Below, one piece after another: positions 42,797 through 54,625 of a DNA stretch of 64,000 nucleotides. This stretch comes from Coptis chinensis (taxonomy: Eukaryota; Streptophyta; Magnoliopsida; Ranunculales; Ranunculaceae). Where the stretch lies: assembly GCA_015680905.1 (NCBI GenBank), contig CM027377.1:13106501-13170500 (forward strand), read 5' to 3'. The position numbers and the translations under genes were made by a program. The notes beneath the pieces were generated by a model. That model was not told where the DNA came from. It made no database searches and worked only from the letters and a program-made list of their open reading frames with translations. The first letter of the stretch is position 1. Each line of letters starts with the position of its first letter.

Positions 42797-43165
42797 TTAT
42801 ATTGCTGCCCTCATAGCTCCTCTTGTTGCATCCCGTCTCATCTCTACAGCTTTACCACTACCTCTGAAATACATGTGTACTTGCTGAATAACCCAGATGT
42901 TGATCACTGATTCCAGACAGAACAACCCAAATCCAATCAAATAGAAAATCCCAACCAAAGCATTGCCACTGAGCACATCTATTGCAGGAAGTATACCTGA
43001 CAGAGATTTCCCTTTAAAAATAATAGGTGGAGCTACAGCAGCAAAGATGCAAAAGCCAATATGAAGCAAGTAAAATAGGAAAAACCACCCAAACTTCAAG
43101 GCACTATCTGTCCTCATGGCACGATAGAGAGGACGGTACCATAAAACACTCCTAGAACTCCAGAG
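42797..43165 (-). pseudogene. SCAMP C-terminal half, captured
   Basis: The minus strand reads [80 protein letters not shown] and [19 protein letters not shown], then the natural-looking end MRAAI and TAA. This is the end of a plant secretory carrier membrane protein, covering the last transmembrane segments. The frame is open for 106 codons, unusually well kept for a captured piece. The N-terminal NPF repeats and first segments are missing. Confidence 0.9.
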
Positions 43166-43535
43166 ATGAAGTAAATTATATTATAGCAATGAAGAGAAAA
43201 ACTTAACAGCTGCATCTGAAGAGAAAATTTTTTGCAGTCACCAACAATTTTACCTTCTAATCAATAGAACATTGCCAATGAGTTTAAGACATGACTCATT
43301 CTTAAACCTGTCAGAGCATTGGTATTTCATAGAAACATAAAAAAAAAAAAAAAAAACCCCCGCAAGTAGTATAGAAAAAAGACAACGAGAACACCGACTG
43401 AAAAAAACACAAGTTAACATAACATAACGCAAGTCTCTATTGCATGCAAGTTCACTAAAAACGCAACGAAATACAAAGATACAAAGAACTTTCCATTACA
43501 ATAAAACTGGAAATCATCCCCTTCATCACTACCAC

Positions 43536-44056
43536 TCATCTAATTTTACAACGAAACTCAAACTCTTTCGACAAACCATCATCGTCAATTTCAACTGTAA
43601 TTTTCACTTTTTTATCTCTTTTAGAAGATGAGGAAGAGGCGACTGGGGAAGAGCTTGAACTTGCTGTCGACTCAATGTTGTTCCTTAACATAGCTAACAA
43701 CTCTTCCAACCATTGGAAATCCTTCCCACACTCGGTGCAATTCAAAAAAAATTTACCTTCATTTTCATTCTTCTTCATTGTCGTGTTGACCTTTCTAAAC
43801 CCTGCGCAATTCACTTGTCTCGCATCTCGGATACTCCGTGAGGTATTATCGATGATGCTCTAGCGCCTTCCAACCATTGGAAGTCTCTCAAAACGCCGCA
43901 GTCAAAAAAAAATTTTTCCAAGAGATTGAGTTTGGCCCGACTGTTTCAGGGTCCTACTTCCGCGACAATTTCGAAAGCAACAAGGTGTGGACAACCAACC
44001 ACATTTATCTGATGAATGAGTGTTATCACCACACCTATTGCACATAGTTATTTCCA
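43536..44056 (-). pseudogene. zinc-finger protein (GRF-like) fragment
   Basis: A first part near 44056-43900 reads MEITMCNRCGDNTHSSDKCG and is followed by stops. A second open part reads GFRKVNTTMKKNENEGKFFL, NCTECGKDFQWLEELLAML and a Ser-rich, basic-acidic tail. The spacing of the C residues around KFFLNCTECGKDFQWL fits GRF-type zinc fingers that are common in plant transposons and small nuclear proteins. It may be a second element-encoded gene or a captured one. Confidence 0.5.
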
Positions 44057-45182
44057 TCTATAGTAACACAAATTCAACGAACCAAACATCCAAATAAGCT
44101 AAAAAAAAGTTCATTGAGAGCTAAAAATAGTTATATCCATCTTGTAATAGCAACATACAAGAGTTAAATATATGATTCTATGCTACTTCCATTTACTAAT
44201 CCAGGGGAACAAAAAATTGAGGATCAACAAGTGGAAATAAACGAGTGAAGGATAAGCAGATAAACCTCAAGCCCAAAATGCACCAAAAGGACAATTACAC
44301 CACTCTTAGCATAAACCCTTCTAAAACCCCTTCACATACACATATTTCTAAACAGTTAGTCAAACAATAAAAATATCAGAAATGGGAATTGTGGGTAAAA
44401 AAAGATTAAACCTTTTGATTAACACAACCCCGAGAATGATTTCAATATAAAACAATATAAATGAATAAAAAGACAAGAGAAAATAAAGAGAGGACTGACA
44501 TGTGGGTCTGCATTGATGAAAGCCACGAGTATTAGGACGAACCCAATCAACAAGGTCTTTGAACAAGGGCTTTTTGAGATGGTGTTATTTTTTCAGTGTG
44601 GGTGATGGTGAATAAGTACTAGACTTTCAATTTCATCAAGCTCTCCGCTCAAAACCCAAATCCCTTAACTTCGTCCCCAACTCCTCAAATTTCCAAATTT
44701 CACTCAAAAGAAGAAATGCTAAAATCTCTACTCTCAATATTAGTTCCATTAATACCACTAACTTAAAGTTACAACTCTTCAACCTCTTTGTGCTTGTCAG
44801 TTGTCATTAAAGACAGAAATTAAACAAATTACAGAGATTTACAGAGATTACACACAAAGTTAACACAGAAATTGCAGAAAAGTTAAACAAATTACAGAAA
44901 AGTTAAGCATTTACCTTTATAGATTGCACACAAAAAGTTTTTGATTTCTCAGAAGAGATAAAGAGAGGAGAGAGCAATCACGATTATATTTGGAGCGCAA
45001 ATTCTATTTTTGGGTTCGGACAAATTTTATTCCCTAAACTACCCTCCCATATTTAGTGAATTAGAACTCGCGATTGCTTCAGTTGGGATTTGGTCACATC
45101 CGTTGGATTGCTTTAGATGAAAGGTCGGGATTCGCTTCAAGACAACCTCGTGGCTACACGGTTCTGTGGTCAGTATCCCTCT

Positions 45183-45184
<2 letters not shown>

Positions 45185-45265
<81 letters not shown>
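45185..45265. repeat. (TA)n microsatellite between elements E and F
   Basis: About 40 TA units directly join the right end of E to the left end of F. Confidence 0.98.
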
Positions 45266-45268
<3 letters not shown>

Positions 45269-46043
45269 GCTGGCTACCTTGACTCCAATTGATGACTTAT
45301 CTTGATGACTCGTCACGTCCGTTTGATCACAACCCATCCAACGTCCAAGAACTATTCCTTATCAAACAAAGAATTCAGGGTGGGTATAATGGTCATTTTG
45401 ATTTTCTATTCATAAAAAAAACAAAAAACCCAACAAAACACCCTGAGACTTCTTCTTCCTCACTCACTCTCTACAGAGAAACCCACACCGGTTTTTTCTT
45501 CACAAAAGATCACCCGACTATTCAATTGGAGCCTATTATCTTTCTTTTTCACAAAAAATCACTATACTATTTTTTTGGAATTAGCCATCTCTGTAAACCA
45601 AGGTAAGTTAATCTTATTTTATCGTTCTTTTGGTTTTTCCGATTTGTAAGAAGTTAATATTATTTGCTTTGATATTGTCCTTTTGAACTTAAGTGCTTTC
45701 TTTTCGAATTAGAATTCTTAGTTGTTTGTTCTCGAAGAATTGCTCTATATCCAAATCATTTGGTGTGGAACTGAATTCAAATGTTGATCTTGCCCATGAT
45801 ACTGATATGGTTTGTAGACTATAATTATTTTTCGGTTTGTGCTCAGAGTTTTCCATGTTATGTAGTGAGTTCAAAAGTTAAAATATCTGCAAATTAAATT
45901 GGTGCAGAATAATCGTTCATTGAACATGTTTGTCCATACTCTTTTTTCAAAGAAGAAACCAGAAGATGTCCCAATTGTAAGAGTTCTTTCTCTGGTTTAG
46001 TTATTTCCTTTCAGTATATTAGTAAAATTGTTGTCCCAATTGT

Positions 46044-46345
46044 ATGAGCTATGAACAATTGGACTATGAACAATGAGTGTTCATAGTCCATACTGTACTA
46101 TGAACAATCAATGTTCATAGTCATGAGCTATGAACATTCTTTGTTTTTATCACAATTGGACTATGAACAGTGATTGTTCATAGTCCATACTGTACTATGA
46201 ACAATCAATGTTCATAGTCATGAGCAATGAACAATTTATGTTCATAGTCATGAGCAATGAACATTCTTTGTTCATATCATTATGGACTATGAACAATGAT
46301 TGTTCATAGTCATGAGCTATAAACATTCTTTGTTCATATCATTCA
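46044..46345. repeat. palindrome array of element F, left
   Basis: About nine inverted motifs with TATGAACA and TGTTCATA arms (for example near 46066, 46104, 46158, 46285), several of them overlapping. Confidence 0.9.
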
Positions 46346-46473
46346 AAAAATGAGTTGGTGCAATATTGTCAGCATGCGCCTATATCCCAGGCACTATAAG
46401 AGGGCGGGCGCCTATTTGGGTTTAGGGGCGTACGCCTATAGCCCAGACACTATAAGATAGAGCAAAGTGAGAT

Positions 46474-47575
46474 ATGGGAGCTGTTTTGCTTTTGCTCGCC
46501 ATAGTTTCTTCTGTTTTTGCAATTTCATGGGCTTTGAGAACATTTTACTGGGTATGGGTGAAGCCCAAGAGAATGGAGAAGTACTTCAGGGAGCAAGGCA
46601 TCAATGGTCCTCCTTACAAGATATTTTATGGGAATCTCAAAGAAATGGTGGGCATGGTGATTGAAGCAAGATCAAGGCCTATGGAACTTTCCCATCGTAT
46701 TATTCCATGCCTTCTTCCTTTCTTTTATCACACAGTTGAAGACTATGGTATTCATGCTTGTCTTCACTAATTTTTTAATGGACAGTTTTTACATAATCAT
46801 GGTATACAAATTGTTGCATAAAGTAGGGTCTAGAAATATATTTCGGACGACGGGATGTCATTACAAGGAATGAATTAGAAGAAACACAAGTTTTGGTTTT
46901 TCATACTCTTTTGTGAAGCCATGGAACTATCAATGAGAAGAAAACTTTTATCATCATCAAGGGCGGGATGCATGGGGGGAAGATAGGCACGTCGGGGTGG
47001 CTATCAGAGTGAGAATGTGAACAACACAGAACTTTCGATAATCTGCTTCTAATTGCGGGTAAACTAAACTTAAGTTGGCATGGACCAAATCCAAGGTTGA
47101 CATCATGGATCCGAGATGATAAGGGATATTCTCTCTAACAAGTTTGGTCACTTTGGAAAGATGAAATCAAATCCATTGGGTAAACTGTTAGCGTAAGGAG
47201 TTGTAAGCTATGAAGGTGTAAAATGGGTCAAGCATAGAAGGATCATCACTCCAAAGATTTCATCAAGAAAAGTTGAAGGTATACTATTAATTGATGTGTC
47301 CACACATACCAACATCTAAAAGTTTAACTAAGTAGCCAGTAACAAGTTTTATTGTTTTGTGCTGATTCTAGTTGATGGTACCGGCATTTTATGCAAGTTG
47401 TAGCGACTTGGTTAGTAAATGGCAGAAGTTGACCTCCAAAGAATCGTGTGAAGTTGATGTCTGGCCTGCCTACAGAGCTTAACAGGAGATGCCATCTCTC
47501 GAACAGCATTTGGTAGCAGTTATGAAGAAGGACGGCGTGTATTTCAACTTCAAACTGAAATGGCGAAAAAAAAAA
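46474..47575 (+). pseudogene. CYP72A-type cytochrome P450, 5' part, captured
   Basis: The first exon reads MGAVLLLLAIVSSVFAISWA (membrane anchor), VKPKRMEKYFREQGINGPPY, KIFYGNLKEMVGMVIEARSR and PMELSHRIIPCLLPFFYHTV, then a donor-like GTATTC. Later blocks near 47190-47270 (SYEGVKWVKHRRIITPK) and 47390-47570 ([31 protein letters not shown]) follow CYP72 order with stops and frameshifts. The heme-binding cysteine region is absent. It starts in phase with an ATG, so capture took the gene's 5' end including upstream DNA. Confidence 0.8.
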
Positions 47576-47722
47576 AGCCTCAGTTTTAAGGTCCAACATT
47601 ATAGCCTTAAGGAAATCGACTTGAGAGTCCAAAGCCTTTCCTCTTCTTTGTAATATATCAACAGTTTGCTTGGATGTTCGTTCGTCATAGTACCCTTCTC
47701 CTAACAGAACCTTCAGAGACAT
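47575..47722 (-). pseudogene. prefoldin-like (URI-type) coiled-coil fragment
   Basis: The minus strand reads LKVLLGEGYYDERTSKQTVD, ILQRRGKALDSQVDFLKAIM and LDLKTE. The GEGYYAERTSKQT block followed by a helix resembles plant prefoldin-alpha-like proteins related to URI. It is short and lies tail to tail with the P450 remnant inside element F. Assignment is from memory and only moderately sure. Confidence 0.5.
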
Positions 47723-48021
47723 AATATAAGAACAAAAGGAAAAATAAGAGTGTGGAATGACATGCTTGTCGAGTGTGGAAGGACCGTTGGGTTCTTACAC
47801 TCTTGTTTTTTTTTTGGGTGTTTATTTTTATTTTTTTGAATTGTTTGAATTTTAAATTGACTATCCAGTTTTTTGGGAGCTTACAAAGGTGGAAGGATCA
47901 TCATTTTAAACATTCCTCCACGAACACGAGGAGGATTAAGCACCCAAACCCGAAAAAAAAAAATGTAACGAAGTGCCACCAATTCCCATTGTTTATGAAC
48001 CCAATGAAGAAATCGCGAAAA

Positions 48022-49340
48022 TCAACAATGAACACTTAATGTTCATACTCTTGTTGGACTATGAACATTCGGTGTTCATACTCTAGTGGACTATGAACAT
48101 TGAATGTTCATACTCTTTACATTAGACTATGAACATTCAGTGTTCATAGTTGATGCAATCTGATTTGCCAATGATGTCAATGAAGTTGGCATATGATGTG
48201 TATGTCAATGAAGTTGACATACGTCCAATGAACCGAAAAGCGGGTAACAAAGTCGGAAAGACATGGACGTGCCCATATTTGATTGGAAATGTCAAAATAA
48301 GCATAACCCACAGCTTTGTTGTGGGCACCACCCTCTCGGTCCCTAAATCCATCATTTAGGCCTTCAAAATCATGTTTTTGCCGTTTTAGGAAAGTTTTGT
48401 TTTTGCTATATCTTTTGATAGGAGATTTCGTTTTCGATTTGGTCAATTGGGTTAATTCTATTTTGATTAGTAGTTTTTTAATGTATGGTTATCCCAAAAC
48501 TTTCCATTTTTGGAAAATTTTGAGTTTTGTGGAAATTAGGGTATTTCGCCTATATAAAGGCTGGTAGTTTGTATTAAAGTTTTCAGTTTTGGTTTTGAGT
48601 TAATCATATTAAGAGCTACCACAATTGGACTATGAACAGTGATATTAAGAGTTAATCATATTATGGGCTATAAACATTCTTTGTTCATATCACAATTGAC
48701 TATGAAACGATGATTGTTCATAGTTAGGTAGCTATGAACACTCATTGTCCATAGCTATGAGCTATGAACAATGATTGTTCATAGTCCATATTAACGCATC
48801 TTATGAACAATCATTGTTCATAGTCCAATTAGAGTATGCACAAAGAATATTCATAGCTCATGACTATAAACATTGATTGTTTATAATAATGCAGTATGGA
48901 TACTATGAACACTCACTTGCTCATAGTTCAATTGTGATATGAACAAAAATGTTCATAGCTCATGACCGTGGTATGAACAAAGAATGGTTAATTTGAGATA
49001 CCCCCTTGTTTTGCGTGATGAGAGGAGTGATTTTTCCCGATAATAATATCATCTTTATTTTTTTTTTTTGGTAAAACGGTTGAGATTAGATCATCTAATT
49101 TATTTTAGATCGGTGGTCGAGATTAGATCTAACCATTTTGGTAATCTTCCACACGTGCACGGCTTATACATTGTCGTATATAAACTTTCTCTATTATATA
49201 GTGTTGTACCGAAACTTATATAGTGAGGTATGAACATTGATTGTTCATACCCCAAATATGTATGAACAATGAATGTTCATATGAACAATGAGTGTTCATA
49301 GCTCATATTGGGGTATGAACAGTGATTGTTCATACCCCAA
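48022..49340. repeat. palindrome array of element F, right
   Basis: Same motif as the left array, about twenty copies in two clusters (48022-48150 and 48620-49340), separated by a unique stretch that includes a degenerate ORF. Matches 20036-21127 in reverse complement. Confidence 0.9.
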
Positions 49341-50285
49341 ATAAGAGAGGGTACAATGGTCATTTGACTTTCTATTCACAAAAAAAAAAATAGATCCACA
49401 AAAAATCCACGACCCCATTCTTCTTCCTCCTAACAAAAGCCATCTCTGCATAAAATTTCATAGTTGGGTATTGATTTGTGTATAATTCTTCAATTTGGAG
49501 ATGGGTTTAATTTACCTTGGAGTTATCCTCATAAATATGAAGTGGGTGATCGGTTATCTGTTGAAGTGAATTCTTTGACTTCCATTGAATCATTGATAAA
49601 GAAATACCTTATATAGTTATGACACATTTTTATGTAAAACCATTGGAAGGAATTAAAGATATGGATGGTTGAGTTGAGAATCTTGGTGAGTTTTTGTATC
49701 TCTTTTGATTCTATTGTTGAAGGGGAGGTAATCAATTTTCAAATGAGTTCTTCAAACTTGATTGAGTTGGGTTTCAAGGATTCAACTTTAATTATATTTT
49801 CCTTTTTTGATTCTTAAGATTTGATTGTGGGTTAACCGGGTTCCATTGAGTTTCCGGGCAGAGTTTTCATGAAAAAAAAGTGGTAGTGGGTTTTTCTCCG
49901 AAAACTTGGTGGTGGGTGTCCCCAGAGTGAGGAGAGAGAGAAAGAGAATGAGGAAGAAGAAAGAGGCGTCAGTTTTTATCCAATTTTCTAATCTAATTTG
50001 TGGAAGAAAAATAAAATGACTATTGTACCCTCTCATATTTGCTTTGTGAAATTAGTGCAAGATCTGGACGTTGGATCGGGTATAATCGAATGGACGTGAT
50101 GAGCTGTTAAGATGGGCTGTCATTTTAAGCTGTCAAGTTAGCCAGCCCCATATATATATATATATATTTTTGAAAAAAGTTGGTCCAGGCAAACTAATTG
50201 TGCATAGACGAGATGCTCAAAACTAGTATTTGTTAAAGCTCTCACATAAGGGCCCATTTGTGGAGTTTGACTTGGCCCCCCAAAA

Positions 50286-50302
50286 CCTCAGGGCCGACCC
50301 TG
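50286..50302. mobile_element. solitary hAT right end
   Basis: CCTCAGGGCCGACCCTG has the same design as the ends of the two hAT elements here, and is preceded by GGCCCCCCAAAA. No matching left end was found nearby, so the rest was probably removed or displaced. Confidence 0.5.
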
Positions 50303-51031
50303 ATCGACAGTAGTATCCTACTATAGTTAAAGTTCTGTTTGATTCATGATTTGAACTTTCTTCTAGACACAATAACTGTACTTGCATACTCTTGCTCTAG
50401 CTCTTGTTCAGCTTAACCAGTGACTCGTATAAATGGTCCAAGCTGGATCGTTTGCTGGTGGCACTGTCGGTGCCCCTCATAGTTGTCCAATTATACATGT
50501 CAATTTCTAAGCTGGACAGAACATGGCTGACGATGAGAATCTGATTCACCTTCCATCATTCGAAGAAACTTATTAGGTACAGAATCTGCATGGTGAGTTG
50601 TCTTTGTTTCTTCCATCTCACATAAGACACCACCACAAACTTTTTATCTTGTTCGGTTGTGCTTGAACTTTGAAGCAATGCCACACCACTTCCCTGTATC
50701 TTTTTATCATGATAAAGAGATGCCCAACTTTAAGTCTGTAACAGTCTAACTAAATAAATGAAGTCTCAAGTTTAAATCCCACGCCACATTCAGTGCCTCT
50801 ATTGCTTTGAAATATCGCGCTCTCTACCGACATTTGAAGCATTGGAAGATGAAAAACCAAACACACCGACACGTTTATGATATTTTCAATATGTCGGCAA
50901 GTTCTTTTTACCTGGGTCCTTTATGGGACAGTATTTAGTATTAGATATGTGTCAGAGAGAGTTTGTGAACTGAGGAGAGTGTGAGTAGGGAGCTCTTTTC
51001 TTTCTGAAGAAGGAAGAAAGAAAGAAAAGAA
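50303..51031 (+). promoter_or_regulatory. upstream region of the DUF538 gene
   Basis: No other gene is seen. The last 100 bp are rich in GAGA/GAAAG tracts (GAAGAAGGAAGAAAGAAAG), typical of a plant 5' leader. No clear TATA box was identified. Confidence 0.35.
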
Positions 51032-54025
51032 ATGGAGAAAGCATTAACAAAAGTAGGAAGTATAAAAGTTGGGAGCTTTTGGATCTCTAAAAAAGCCAAA
51101 GAAGAGATCTCCAACATCTCTGAAGACCTCTCTGTAAGCTTTCTTTCTTTATTTGTTTCATGTTGATTGATCTTTGTAATGTATGGTATATTGTAAGATC
51201 TTGCTTGATTTCTTGCAAATTTAGAGTGAAATGAATGATGGCTTTGTAGTATTTTTATGAAAATTTAGAGGGGGTCCTTTTTTCTGTGGTATCTAGTACT
51301 ATATAGTTCTGATTTTGTAGAATGTACATATTTTGTTGGGTATGTGATGATGAAAAAGACTATCAAGATGCTAACTTGGTCTTGTAAAGTCCTTCAAGTA
51401 TGAGTACAATGCATTACCTTTGTAACAATGGGAGGGAGTGAAGAAGTGAGATGTGATGATGAAATTGAATTGAATGGAGGAACAAAGCTTGTATTACTTA
51501 GCTGGGTTGAAACGTAGGTTATTAGTATGATGAATATTGTAGAATTTGATCTATTAAAAAAAAATCTGATGCTCGGGACGTCTCACTCTTTAATGGCACA
51601 ACCACACAACTTACTTCCTAGTCCGTTTTATTGCTGTCTCAATGTGCTTCAAAATCTTTCTTAAACATAGAAGCTGTTTATAAAGGTTGGAGATCTCATA
51701 AAATTTGAATTTTTTTTGAAAATACAAGCAGCTAACAGCGGTTGCATGAATTTAAGGACTGAGGGTTCTTTAAAGTTAAAATAAACAATATGGTCGGACT
51801 AGGGTATGTTGCGTTCAAAAATATCTGTATATCCCATCTTTAAAGGTTGATATGTTGTTGATTAATGATCAAATATGCTTCTTTGGCAAAAAAGTGTGCA
51901 CCCATTATGGAATTTCCAAGCGGGCACAATGGCCTCGACATGCCACCAAAGATAACTGTGAAGGAGGTTACCTTGGACTTGGGTTGGGTGACCACAACAC
52001 CAGCGACCTTCATTACCCAGAGCACCTGCTCTAACTTTCTTAGCGTAGTTGTCTTGGAACATAACGTGTTGGCGCCTGAGCAAGCACACTAGACAAAGCA
52101 TATTGCTGGTGCTTGCGGGGAAAATCATGCTAGCTGGACCTCTTACCTTTTCTGACACAAAAAATTAACTTCTGATATTGAGATATGAAGGTAATTTTTA
52201 TGCATGCCCACGTAAGTCTGGAGTTTTTTGCAAAAAAAAAAAAAGTGCCCTGTTACTTTTGTGCCCTGTTGCATGAACACTTGAAATTAAAAGCCACACC
52301 CGTGTTCATGCTGTGTCCAATGCATACCCATTTACAACACAGCTTTTTTGTTTGTACAATATATCGGACTTTCATATGTAAACAATTGATTGGCAATGAA
52401 GGTTGTCAGCTTACTTCCACTGCACTGGATTCAACTGGGAAGGTTGCATTTTTGGAATCAAAGCTGATAGAGATACATTTTGTGTCAAATTAATCTGTTG
52501 GATAGCTTTCTCTAGGACCTATTGCGACTTCTACTTCCGATTCTCATGTTAATTATTGTTGAACTCCTGACGTAGTATATGATTTAATTATTTTAACTGT
52601 ATCCACTAGCCTTTAATTGCATCTGGTGACAGTGCATTTTGTTGGTAGTTACTTTTTGCTAATGGATACTTTATACATGCAGTCTTTCTCAAATACTGTG
52701 GAAGAGAAGGCAAAATGGATATTCAACAAGCTCAAGGGTATGGATTACTACTACCTCATTTTGTTTCAGTTTAACAATACAAAAGACAGTAAATTCCACT
52801 GATTTCTTTCTGGAACTCATAAATATGTTAGGACTCTGGAAAGAGGTGTTATCTTGGGTTTCTTATTATTTTCTTCTGGCTGTTCTACCATCTTGACTTC
52901 ATATAGTTGGGACCTTGTGCATGCATTATGCAATCAAAGGAGATTTGTGTATGCATTATGCAATCAACCTTAATAAATTAAAGTTTAAATAAACGAAAAA
53001 AGAAATAATTAAAAGGAGGAAAATAATAGAAAAAGAAAGACCTTTTCGACGAAACCTCCTCTAGTGTTGGGAGCTCCTCAGTGCCGCCCCTGAGGCAAAG
53101 CCACACAAGCAAGTGCTTTGGGCCCCCATCATTTTGGCAAAGTAAGGGGGCCACCACTAGAGTCCACAAAACAGTTTAACCCACCTTGAAATATACACTT
53201 ACTATTAAGAACAATGTAATTATAAGCTTAATTGAAGCTTATGGCTAATGAAAGTATTAAATCCACCTTTTACTTCACAGAGTACCACATCAAAATATGC
53301 ATAAAATCTTATTTGTTACATAAAACAAAAAGAATTCGACTAAAAAGAGGAGAAAATAAATAATAACGCCCGAGGCAAAAAATACGTCAATTTTTGTTTT
53401 TGACACGTGAATGGACACATATAGGACCACATTTTAATCGTTGGCTTTGGGCCACCAGAAACTCAGGGCCGGCGCTGGAGCTCATACCCTCACAATATCC
53501 ACTAACGTTGATACGCTTTTGACGTCAACATCCTGGAAACTACAAGCATTGGGTTCCTCACACTTGGAACCATAATTTGGCGATCCATCTGCATCTTTAA
53601 ATGTATAATATGGTAAAACTATAACCTCTCTGTTTTGTTCCGCAGGCAAACCACAGAAATCGTTGCCAGATCTCCTTAGAGAGTACAATCTTCCACCAGG
53701 CCTCTTCCCTCGGAACATAACCTGTTATGAGTTCGATGAGTCAAAAGCCAAGCTCATTGTGTACTTGCCCTCCACATGTGAGGTTAGTTTTAAGGATTTG
53801 TCAGTGATACGATATGCTACTCGTGTCAAAGGGACATTGATGAGGGGAAAGCTCACCGGGGTAGAAGGAATGAAGACTAAGCTCCTTGTATGGGTTAAAG
53901 TTACCAATGTGGCTGTTGAGAGCTACAAGTCTGACAAAATCTGGTTCACTGCTGGCGTCAAGAAGTCCAGGCCAAGGGATGCATATGAGCTAACTCGTGA
54001 TGCTGTCAGAGTAGAGGAATTTTGA
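51032..54025 (+). CDS. DUF538 family protein, three exons, intact
   Basis: Exons 51032-51133, 52683-52737 and 53646-54025 splice in phase (donors TCT/GTAAGC and G/GTATGG; acceptors ACATGCAG and TCCGCAG) to give 178 residues. The start is MEKALTKVGSIKVGSFWISK and KAKEEISNISEDLS, then NTVEEKAKWIFNKLKGKPQK. The DUF538 domain follows: LPDLLREYNLPPGLFPRNIT, CYEFDESKAKLIVYLPSTCE, and an end near KIWFTAGVKKSRPRDAYEL. The length and layout equal those of At5g01610-like proteins as I recall them. The biochemical role of the family is unsettled. The first intron is 1.55 kb, and the second holds a hAT insertion. This is the best supported gene in the window. Confidence 0.93.
53079..53477. mobile_element. 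399-bp non-autonomous hAT in intron 2 of the DUF538 gene
   Basis: The ends CAGTGCCGCCCCTGAG (left) and CAGCGCCGGCCCTGAG (right, read inward) form inverted repeats. GAGCTCCT and GAGCTCAT are the 8-bp duplications with one change. It is noncoding. The interior has GGGCCACC-type blocks at both sides. It lies 341 bp past the exon 2 donor and 168 bp before the exon 3 acceptor and disturbs neither. Confidence 0.9.
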
Positions 54026-54625
54026 GAGGGAAATAGCAGTAAGCCAGAAGTACAAAATAGCTTTGAATCTTAATCTAGTAGATTTGTAGTTTAGAAACAG
54101 CACAGATGAATTTGGCTCATGGTTGAGTTTATAAGGAATCAAAATGTTTTGATTAAAACAAAATGTTTGGAATTTTGATTAAAACAAAACGTCTATATCA
54201 GTTTTATATGGAATCAAAATTATTTCCTTAATGTTTAGTAAGCCTTACCACCCTTACCATTTATGCGAAAAGAAATTAAATTTTTTTGGAAAAGATTTAA
54301 ATGTTGAAAAACTTTACTGAATATTTTAGGAAGCCTGCAAAGGGTTAAGCGTGTTAATAAGGAATCTAATTAGTCCCCAGTCCCCACGAGTCATCCTCTG
54401 CCGAGAATTTAAACCGTGACCGCCTGAAATGGGAGAATCTTTTGCTTTGTTCTTCCCCATCTGAATCAACTTTAAAGAAGCTGCCTCAATGCCCAAGATG
54501 TCCCTCAAACCGCCTTCAGGCAAAAGATAATTCGTGGGGGGTTTTTTCAGATTTGAACTTCAGGTATGTCCTCAATTCTTAGTTAATCTTCCATCAACCT
54601 GCTTTGTGCATGCCCTGTTTAAATC

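Larger units (their letters stand above)
37755..45178 (+). mobile_element. element E: 7.4-kb TA-flanked MULE with transposase
   Basis: Inverted repeats of about 500 bp: GGATAC...GTAGCCAC at the left pairs with GTGGCTAC...GTATCC at the right, and the blocks AAAGCAATCCAACGGATGTG and CCCAAAAATAGAATTTGCGC are perfect in both. (TA)n tracts lie on both outer sides (to 37753, and 45185-45265). It carries a FAR1-type MULE transposase with broken frame, three 41-bp tandem repeats, and SCAMP and zinc-finger fragments on the minus strand. Confidence 0.88.
45266..50149. mobile_element. element F: 4.9-kb TA-flanked element with captured P450
   Basis: GGGGCTGGCTACCTTGAC at the left pairs with GTCAAGTTAGCCAGCCCC at the right. 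The inverted match continues (CGTCACGTCCGTTTGATC with the block near 50085), with lower identity than in D or E. (TA)n flanks both sides. The interior has CYP72A and prefoldin-like fragments and two zones of TATGAACA/TGTTCATA palindromes. No transposase is present. A truncated inverted relative lies at 19226-21225. Confidence 0.85.

Noticed and set aside
51852-52158. Overlapping open frames on both strands in intron 1 of the DUF538 gene
   Set aside because: No family features and no splice support; within an intron with no coding signal.
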